Below, piece after piece: positions 32,481-38,889 of a stretch of 38,889 bases of DNA. The position numbers and the translations under genes were made by a program. Origin of the DNA: JAXJSP01 sp036310005 (lineage in GTDB: Bacteria > Bacillota > Clostridia > Oscillospirales > Acutalibacteraceae). The stretch is from contig JAXJSP010000022.1 in NCBI GenBank assembly GCA_036310005.1, positions 1-38,889 on the forward strand, in the 5' to 3' direction. The notes beneath the pieces are model-generated. The model made no database searches. It was not told the DNA's origin and was given only the letters and a program-made list of their open reading frames with translations. Numbering within the stretch: position 1 is the first letter of the stretch; each line of letters opens with the position of its first letter.

Positions 32481-33731
32481 TTATAAAATCGAATTTATTG
32501 CCAACAGTACACCAATTCTTGATGCGTTAAAAATAGTACCGCCTTGCATCCAAACAGCAAAAGGTTCTCTTAACGGTGCATCGGCAGAAAGTTCTATAGA
32601 AGAGCCCATTGTAAAAGCACCTGCAGCCATAATAACTTCACTATCATAACCGGGCATTTCACAAGGTTCCGGTGATACAAAAGAATCAACAGGTGCGCCC
32701 ATTTGCATTCCTTTACAAAAATCAATTAATTTTTCTCTTGTGCCTAATTTCACACATTGAATAATATCATTTCGCTTCTCATTGAATTTCGGTGTCACTT
32801 CATAACCAAGCAACTCTAATAAAGCCGATGCATATATAGCAGTTTTAAGGGCCTCACCCGTTACATTTGGTGCATTATAGACACCCATAAATAATTCTCT
32901 GTTTAAGCCTAAAGTAGCTCCGACCTCACCAGCTGCTCCCGGGAAAGTCAATCTGTCAGCACACTGAGTTACTAAATCTTTCTTTCCCGCGATATAACCT
33001 CCGGTAGGAGCTATACCGCCGCCCGCATTTTTAATAAGTGAGCCGACTATAATATCTGCCCCTTTGCTGCATGGCTCATATTTTTCAACAAATTCGCCGT
33101 AACAATTATCTACAAAAATAATGCTTTGAGGACTGATTTCCTTAATTTTTGCTGATATTTCTCCTATTTCGTCAACAGAAAGACTCGGTCTTAAGGAATA
33201 CCCTCTTGAACGCTGAATATGTACAACCTTATAATATTTACTTTTTACCTTTTTTAATATTTCATCAATATCAGGTTTTTCATTAAGCAAAGGTACTTCT
33301 TCATAATTAATGCCAAAATCCCTTAAAGAACCGTTTTTTTCTCCGTTTATACCGATTACACCTACTAAAGTGTCATAAGGAATACCGGTTGACGCAAGCA
33401 TTGTATCGCCGGGCCTTAAAAGTCCGAACAAAGCAACTGTCAAAGCATGAGTTCCGCAAAGAAAATTATGTCTTATAATACAACTTTCTGCTCCTAAAGC
33501 ATCTGCCATAACATTATCTAATACTTCCCTGCCTCTATCTGAATAACCATATCCGGTACTTGCAACAAAATGAGATTCACTTACTTTGTTTTTAATAAAA
33601 GCAGATAACATTTTTTGTTGATTATAAGACGATATATCTTCAATTTCCGAAAATTTATCTTTTACTAATTTCATTGCTTCATCATCAAGCAAAGTTAACT
33701 TTTTATCAATATTAAAAAAAGGTAGTTCCAT
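32481..33731 (-). CDS. YnbB-type PLP enzyme (methionine gamma-lyase family protein)
   Basis: This 416-residue fold-I PLP enzyme of the Met_gamma_lyase (PF06838-type) family has the PLP-binding aspartate in IIFVDNCYGEF (Asp208), the Schiff-base lysine in GSLIKNAGGGIAPTGGY (Lys234) and IRHNFLCGTHALTVAL (about 86-101) forming the phosphate pocket. The C-terminal SADAPLREPFAVWMQGGTIF is family-typical. The annotation as methionine gamma-lyase is by homology; the true substrate is not established. It overlaps the preceding acetyltransferase gene by 20 bases, in a murD-GNAT-ynbB-like operon. Confidence 0.85.
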   Translation of the reverse strand: MELPFFNIDKKLTLLDDEAMKLVKDKFSEIEDISSYNQQKMLSAFIKNKVSESHFVASTGYGYSDRGREVLDNVMADALGAESCIIRHNFLCGTHALTVALFGLLRPGDTMLASTGIPYDTLVGVIGINGEKNGSLRDFGINYEEVPLLNEKPDIDEILKKVKSKYYKVVHIQRSRGYSLRPSLSVDEIGEISAKIKEISPQSIIFVDNCYGEFVEKYEPCSKGADIIVGSLIKNAGGGIAPTGGYIAGKKDLVTQCADRLTFPGAAGEVGATLGLNRELFMGVYNAPNVTGEALKTAIYASALLELLGYEVTPKFNEKRNDIIQCVKLGTREKLIDFCKGMQMGAPVDSFVSPEPCEMPGYDSEVIMAAGAFTMGSSIELSADAPLREPFAVWMQGGTIFNASRIGVLLAINSIL

Positions 33732-34428
33732 TTTTATCTCTTCCGTTATAAATATAAAATTGGTTTACATAATCATATCCGCGTTTTTCATAAAATGAGT
33801 TTAATTTATTCTCACACATCACGAAAATATCTTCTTGTTTCAGGGAATGCTCAAACAAATCAAGACATTTTGTAGCATAGCCCTTCCCCCTTGAATCGGG
33901 TAAAGTTATTAAAGAAAAAATAACAGCACTATTTTCAGCAATATGTGCAAAAACACAAGTTTTTCCCAAATAGCAATACGCTGATGAACAACCGTGTCTT
34001 ATTCGGTAATTTATATCAGTGTACCACGCATTGTAATTGTCTATTTTACAGACATTAGTTAAAACACTTGCTGCTCTTTGTAAATCTGTTTCAAGTTTAC
34101 ATAATTCTGTTTTGTTTTCTTTATAATAAATGTTTCCTGTTTGTTCAATGCATAAAGGTAACGATTTAGAAGTAACCAGGCTATCAAATCCGATAGCAGC
34201 AATAAATTTTAAAAACTCTGTTTTATTCAGGTTATCATTACACCAAAGAGTGATAACACCATCAATTTTTGAAATTACAGCAGTAGTCTCGCCTTCTACT
34301 TCCTGATACCAAAACCAGGCAAAATCATATTTGTTACCGTAAGCATTAAATGATGACTTAATTCTTGTAAACAGGCAGTCGGGTTTTATCTCAGGAAATT
34401 CAAATTCATCGTCAATCAATCTAATCAT
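33712..34428 (-). CDS. GNAT-family N-acetyltransferase
   Basis: This 238-residue protein carries a GNAT domain in its C-terminal half: acetyl-CoA-binding motif A is ITLPDSRGKGYATKCLDLFEH (about 180-200), and FVMCENKLNSFYEKRGY is the motif B-like end. The N-terminal half (about 1-120) is an unassigned domain with WCNDNLNKTEFLKFIAAIGFDSL. The substrate is unknown. It follows murD by 5 bases and overlaps the YnbB-type gene, so it is translationally coupled within that operon. Confidence 0.8.
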   Translation of the reverse strand: MIRLIDDEFEFPEIKPDCLFTRIKSSFNAYGNKYDFAWFWYQEVEGETTAVISKIDGVITLWCNDNLNKTEFLKFIAAIGFDSLVTSKSLPLCIEQTGNIYYKENKTELCKLETDLQRAASVLTNVCKIDNYNAWYTDINYRIRHGCSSAYCYLGKTCVFAHIAENSAVIFSLITLPDSRGKGYATKCLDLFEHSLKQEDIFVMCENKLNSFYEKRGYDYVNQFYIYNGRDKNGTTFF

Positions 34429-34433
34429 AAAAA

Positions 34434-35825
34434 TTATAAACTGTTCACAAGTTCCTTATAATGTTTTCCTCTTAATTCAAAATTCGGATAAGCATCAAAA
34501 GACGCGCAGGCGGGACTTAATGTAACAATATCTCCCTTTTTCGCTTTTTCGTGAGCGACTTTAACTGCTTGTTCTAAATTGTCAACATTAATTATTTCCA
34601 TACCGCTATCTGCAAAGCCCTCATATTCCCTGATAACTTTTTCAATTTTAGGTGCAGTAGGTCCGCTTAAAATCAATATTTTAATTTTCTTTATTGCGTG
34701 CGGTGCTAATACATCAAACGGAATATGTTTATCATAACCGCCTCCGATTAAAATTACTTTCTGATCAAAGGCTGCAAGACCTGCAATAGTTCTTGAAGGA
34801 CTTGTTGCTATTGAGTCATTATAATATCTTACACCGTCAAGTTCTCTTACGTATTCAATTCTGTGCTCTACACCTTTAAACTCAACAGCAGTCTTTTTAA
34901 TATTTTCTACCGAAACATAACCCCAAACTGCAGCGATTGCAGCAAGGAAGTTTTCAACATTATGTTCGCCTAAAATTTTAATGTCACTGCGCTCAAGAAT
35001 TTTTGTAATTCCATTTCTGTCGCTGTAATAAAGCGCGTTATCTCCTCCTCTGTAAGTACCGTTTTCCACTCTGCCCTTATAACTGAACATCAAAGTTTGT
35101 CCTCTTACATCTTCAACAAACTTTCTTGTGATTTCATTATCTGCATTAAGCACTGTTCTTGAAAAAGCATTTTGATGAATCATAATATTTTTCTTTGCAT
35201 TAATGTACTCATCCATATCTTTATGAACATCTAAATGATTCGGAGCTACATTGGTAATTACACTGATGTCAGGACTTTTTCTTGCTGAAATAAGTTGAAA
35301 TGATGATAATTCAATTACTGCACAGTCATTAATACCTATTTCTTCAATAATCGGTAAAAGCGGTCTGCCGATGTTGCCGCCTAAATGCACTTTATATCCT
35401 TGATTTTCAAGCATTTTAGCAATAATTGTAGTAGTTGTAGTTTTTCCGTCCGAACCTGTAACTGCAAACATTTTGCAAGGACAGATGTCTAAAAACACCT
35501 CCATTTCGGAAGTAACAATTATTCCTCTTTTTCTTGCATCAACAAGTTCGGGCAAAAAATAATTCATACCCGGTGTCCTGAAAATTACATCTACATCTAT
35601 ATTTTTTAAATAATCAGCACCGAGTATTAATTTTGCACCGTCTTTTTCAAGTTGCTCTGCCGTTTCTTTATCTAGTTGGTCCAATGTTCTTCTGTCACAA
35701 GCGTAAACATCTGCACCGTATTTCATAAACATTGAAATAAGCGGTAAATTACTTCTTCCTATACCGCAGAATGCTACTTTTTTGCCTTTCATATTTTCAA
35801 AGAATTTTTCTGCTTTATAAAACAT
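34434..35825 (-). CDS. murD: UDP-N-acetylmuramoyl-L-alanine--D-glutamate ligase
   Basis: This 463-residue cytosolic Mur ligase adds D-glutamate to UDP-MurNAc-L-Ala in peptidoglycan synthesis. Domain 1 (1-110) is Rossmann-like (VAFCGIGRSN). The ATP P-loop is TGSDGKTTTTT (123-133), SSFQL and NVAPNHLDVH follow in the central domain, and EHRIEYVRELDGVRYYNDSIATSP starts the C-terminal domain, with LSPACASFD near the end. ATG 35825 follows AGGGAG. It is first in an operon with the GNAT and YnbB-type genes and isolated from the usual dcw cluster in this window. Confidence 0.93.
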   Translation of the reverse strand: MFYKAEKFFENMKGKKVAFCGIGRSNLPLISMFMKYGADVYACDRRTLDQLDKETAEQLEKDGAKLILGADYLKNIDVDVIFRTPGMNYFLPELVDARKRGIIVTSEMEVFLDICPCKMFAVTGSDGKTTTTTIIAKMLENQGYKVHLGGNIGRPLLPIIEEIGINDCAVIELSSFQLISARKSPDISVITNVAPNHLDVHKDMDEYINAKKNIMIHQNAFSRTVLNADNEITRKFVEDVRGQTLMFSYKGRVENGTYRGGDNALYYSDRNGITKILERSDIKILGEHNVENFLAAIAAVWGYVSVENIKKTAVEFKGVEHRIEYVRELDGVRYYNDSIATSPSRTIAGLAAFDQKVILIGGGYDKHIPFDVLAPHAIKKIKILILSGPTAPKIEKVIREYEGFADSGMEIINVDNLEQAVKVAHEKAKKGDIVTLSPACASFDAYPNFELRGKHYKELVNSL

Positions 35826-35954
35826 ATATAAACTCCCTTTCGTGAGTATAATCTATAATTACTGTCGACTTAATATTTTATCATATTAGAACATATAAGT
35901 CAAATTAAAAACTTCGTTTTATATACATGAGGTTTTTATTTGTCTTAACCAACA

Positions 35955-35989
35955 AAAAAACATAGCCACAATTAGTGACTATGTTTTTT
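35955..35989. terminator. Bidirectional terminator upstream of murD
   Basis: AAAAAACATAG (35955-35965) pairs with CTATGTTTTTT (35979-35989), with inner CAC/GTG pairs. It ends the Cthe_2159-like gene on the minus strand. Confidence 0.8.
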
Positions 35990-36015
35990 GACTATCCTGA
36001 TTTTAAAAAGAATTT

Positions 36016-37283
36016 TTAATTCATACCACGAAAGCCCATTCCACCTTTTCCTCCGAAGCCTCCCTGTCCGCCCATTTGACCGGGGTTATTTTCAGATCCG
36101 TCATTAGTTGTAACATCTGCTCCGTTATTAGAATAAGATCCGTCGCAGTCAAGAGCAGTATTTCCGTTTCCGTTGCAAGTGAGGTTCAAACTTCCGCCAT
36201 TAAGTGTCAATGAATTATTTGAATCAATGCAATCTCCGCTTGAAACAATTACGAAAGTGCCACCGTTAATAGTAATAAAAATATCAGATTTATCATCACC
36301 CGCTGCATTAATTCCGTCGTCAACAGCAGTTATATTAAAACTTCCGTTATCAATTGTAATACTATTGCCTTCAATTCCCTCATAGCAATATGAAATAGTA
36401 AAATCTCCGTTTTGAATATTTACATTTGTATCCGAATGTATTGCATCATCACCGCTTTTAATATCAAAAGTTCCTCCGCTAACTGTAATATCATTACATG
36501 CGTGAAAAGAATCATCTTGAGTATCCATTACAAAACTACCATCTGTAATTGTTAACGTGCCATCGGACTTTATTCCTTTTATACTTTCAGAATCAACAGT
36601 TTCAGTTGATGCAGTTGTTTGAAGATTATCTCTTGCTCCAAATCCCATATTATCTGATACCATAGCAGCACCGGCACTGCCTTCTCCTGTTGTAATTGTA
36701 AAATTACCGTTTTCAATTTGCAAATAAGCGGCGGCACTTATACTATCGCCATTAGATTTAATTGTAAAATCTCCGCCTGCAATATAAATAAAGCCTTTTT
36801 CTGGATCATCATTGTTTTCAGCGTGCAAACCGTCTTTATTTGATGTAATTGTAAAATCTCCGTTCGAAATTCTTATACTGTCTTTACCCGAAAGGCCATG
36901 ACTTGCGGAAGTAATATCGTAAGTACCGCCGGTTATAACCAAATCGTCCTTTGATACAATTCCGTGTCCTGCCTGTGCAGTAATCGACAAGGTACCCGAA
37001 CCGTTCAGGGTTAAGTCTGATTTTGAGAATATAACTGCATCAATATTGTTTTCATCTATTGCAATATATTCGCCTGTGTTTTCAAAGGTATTTTCAGTTC
37101 CTGATGCGGTGGTTATAAAAACCTTATCCGCTTCAACAACATATACCGCTGCCGAAGTCTTGTTTGTAATTTTAACACCGTTTAGTATCAGTCGTATTTT
37201 ATCCGTATCTTCTGCATCAACGACAATCATACCGTTATTTAAAACGCCGGAAAGAATATAAGTGCCCTCATCAGTTATTGTAA
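36016..37283 (-). CDS. Cthe_2159-like (DUF4353) carbohydrate-binding surface protein, 5'-truncated
   Basis: The protein is a right-handed beta-helix type sequence with repeated GG-F-I-S/T modules (ITGGTYDITSASHGLSGKDS, ISNGDFTITSNKDGLHAEND, VSGGTFDIKSGDDAIHSD). It ends in a Gly-rich tail (GGQGGFGGKGGMGFRG) and matches the Cthe_2159/DUF4353 family described as polygalacturonate-like carbohydrate binders. An ATG exists at 37230, but homology continues upstream to TITDEGTYILSGVLNN and stops at about 37283. Signal peptide, anchor and the first strands are therefore missing, and the gene ends abruptly against foreign sequence. It is probably non-functional unless the contig is chimeric here. Confidence 0.75.
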
Positions 37284-37284
37284 G

Positions 37285-38889
37285 TCTACAAAGATTAATG
37301 GTAAGTTCACTTACACCATGAAGGATGGCTCTGTTACAAGTGCTAACGGATGGTATGTATCAGGTACTAACGATATTTATATTGACCTTAATGCAGGTCA
37401 AATGGGCGAAGTTACTATGCTCTGGACAGCAGCACACGAAATTTCTCACTTTATTAAGGAATGGTCTCCTAAAAAGTGGAAGGCTATGGCAGACTTTATT
37501 ATGAAAGCATACAGTGAACAAAAGGATGTTTCAATAGAAAGTATGCTTAATAAACAGATTGCCAAAATCAAGCACAGACCTGATGCTAAATCAAAAACAG
37601 CATCTCAAATAAGAGATGAGGCATATGAAGAACTTGTATCAGATGCTCTCTCTGAGATGCTTGTAGATGGTTCTGTAGTGAATGTCCTTGCAGAAATTAA
37701 GCAAAAAGATAAAAAGTTATGGCAAAAAATCAAAGAAGCTGTTCAAGATTTGCTTAAAAGATGGGGCGAGATACTTGGTGTGTATGAGGGTAGAACTCTT
37801 GAATCCGAAGAGGCGAAAGTTCTTAAAGGTATGGAGGACACCTTCAAGCAATTACAAAAAATGTTTGCCGATGCATTTGCCGATGCTAATGCAACCTTTG
37901 AGGCTATTGGAGAAACAAAAAACACCACCACTGAGGGTGATGTGAAATTACAAACTCGTAATGTTAATGGTAATCAGGTGGTTTGGATAGAGCAAAATAT
38001 CCTTAAAGAAAACAAAGGATTGCCAATTCATCAGTTTATAGCCAATTTCATAGCAGAACATATTGGGGAAGTTTATACAATTATAGAAAGCGGACAAAAG
38101 GTATATATTGGTGAGGACTTGCCAAGTGAGTATACACAATCAAAATATACAAAAAAATTATTGCGAAATAACCCTAATATTATTAAAGCAAAGAATAAAG
38201 CCTCTGCAAATCTCGGTGAGATGATAGAGATTGCTACAAATCGAAGATGGGAAAAAACAAAACATATTGAAAATAAAGATGCCAAGTATGGTATGTATAG
38301 GTATGATACTCGATTTGGCCTCCCAATTATGAATGCAAATGGCGAGGTTGTTGGTGCAAATGTATATAATGCCGAGCTTGTTATTCGTAATGCTTTAGAT
38401 GGTAAAAAATATCTTTATGATATCGTAGGAATTAAAAAAGATATTGCTTCTTCTGATTGGTTGTCAAAAAAGACTACCAGTGCGACAGAAAAATCTGTCG
38501 GACAGAAAAACAATATCTCTACAGATAGTATATCACAAACATCCAAAAAAAGTCAAATAAAATTGTCGGATAGGGGCATAGATACTCAAATCAACCAATC
38601 AATGACAATGGAAGCTGAAACAACCGAAGAGATAAAGTTTTCTGAGAGAACAAACAATTTTTATTATGAATATCTTGAAGAAATGCCAGTTGATGATTAT
38701 AATAAACTCACGATAAAAAAACCAATAAAAGTGTCGAAAGATGTCTATGCTGCAGTAAACTCTGCACGAACTCAATTGTATGGTGATATAGCAGTAGAAG
38801 ACATACCTATCATAGATATTATAAATCTTGGTGAATATGGTGTTTTAAATAGCAATGATTTTTATTTTATTCGCAATGCTGATAAAATA
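37285..38889 (+). CDS. Large polyvalent mobile-element protein, internal part (both ends missing)
   Basis: One plus-strand frame is open from 37243 to the window end; real sequence probably begins near 37285. It reads through NGWYVSGTNDIYIDLNAG to TAAHEISHFIKEW, whose HEISH fits an HExxH zinc-metallopeptidase motif, then long Lys/Glu-rich helices, a toxin- or nuclease-like segment (RTLESEEAKVLKGMEDTF, RWEKTKHIENKDAKYGMYRY) and low-complexity linkers with KLSDRG and KFSERT. Such multidomain proteins with repeated (K/R)FS(D/E)R linkers are typical of phage and conjugative elements in gut Firmicutes (MuF or large polyvalent proteins). No start codon or ribosome binding site is present at the junction. 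The specific enzyme activity is inference. Confidence 0.6.

Overview
The window looks like a chromosome segment of a low-GC, spore-forming Firmicute of class Clostridia, probably a gut Oscillospiraceae-like lineage. This is inferred from AT-rich intergenic DNA, strong Shine-Dalgarno sites, TTGACA/TATAAT promoters, a lysine (L-box) riboswitch, a SpoIIM-like gene next to xerD, BspA-type surface protein debris and a glycyl-radical-enzyme locus. No ribosomal marker is present, so the taxonomy is tentative.

Layout. 1-7.6 kb: mostly monocistronic metabolic and membrane genes on the + strand, each with its own promoter: small multidrug export protein, GH13 glycosidase with a divergent AraC regulator, TraX-like acyltransferase, YitT-family membrane protein, FAD oxidoreductase and YeiH-type exporter. 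7.6-9.65 kb: a gene graveyard holding fragments of an AraC regulator, a glycyl radical enzyme, an unrecognised gene pair and a LysR regulator. 9.65-14.4 kb: an AT-rich region with a cluster of 11-mers identical to the XerD arm of the Bacillus subtilis dif site, then spoIIM-like, xerD, a large membrane protein, a second tyrosine recombinase and tRNA-Lys. 14.4-17.5 kb: dapA-lysA-ung on the - strand behind a lysine riboswitch. 17.6-19.2 kb: a decayed BspA-like leucine-rich-repeat surface protein.

19.7-26.0 kb: a visibly GC-richer island (36 G+C in the 60 bases at 20281-20340, counted by hand) encoding a GH4 glycosidase (possibly alpha-galacturonidase), a serine hydrolase, tagaturonate reductase (uxaB) and altronate dehydratase (uxaA), with a truncated AraC gene at its right edge. 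Its right junction cuts a second chromate-transporter gene. 26-32.4 kb: chromate transporter, an alpha/beta hydrolase, a glycyl radical enzyme (GRE) with its radical-SAM activase and divergent AraC regulator, then initiator tRNA-Met. 32.5-35.8 kb: murD, a GNAT acetyltransferase and a YnbB-type PLP enzyme. 36-38.9 kb: a truncated Cthe_2159-like surface protein abutting, at about 37285, the interior of a large polyvalent protein from a mobile element with an HEISH motif.

How it fits together. The GRE and its AraC have a decayed counterpart at 7.7-8.5 kb in the same divergent arrangement, so the lineage has carried two such loci. A family of interspersed repeats (19.4, 26.7, 28.0 and 32.2 kb), made of inverted GATATCTAAATCGG arms, a terminator hairpin and a tRNA 3'-end-like tail, brackets the uronate, hydrolase and GRE cassettes. 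Several junctions truncate genes, so either real cassette exchange or chimeric assembly must be considered. Enzyme identities come from motif reading without database searches.
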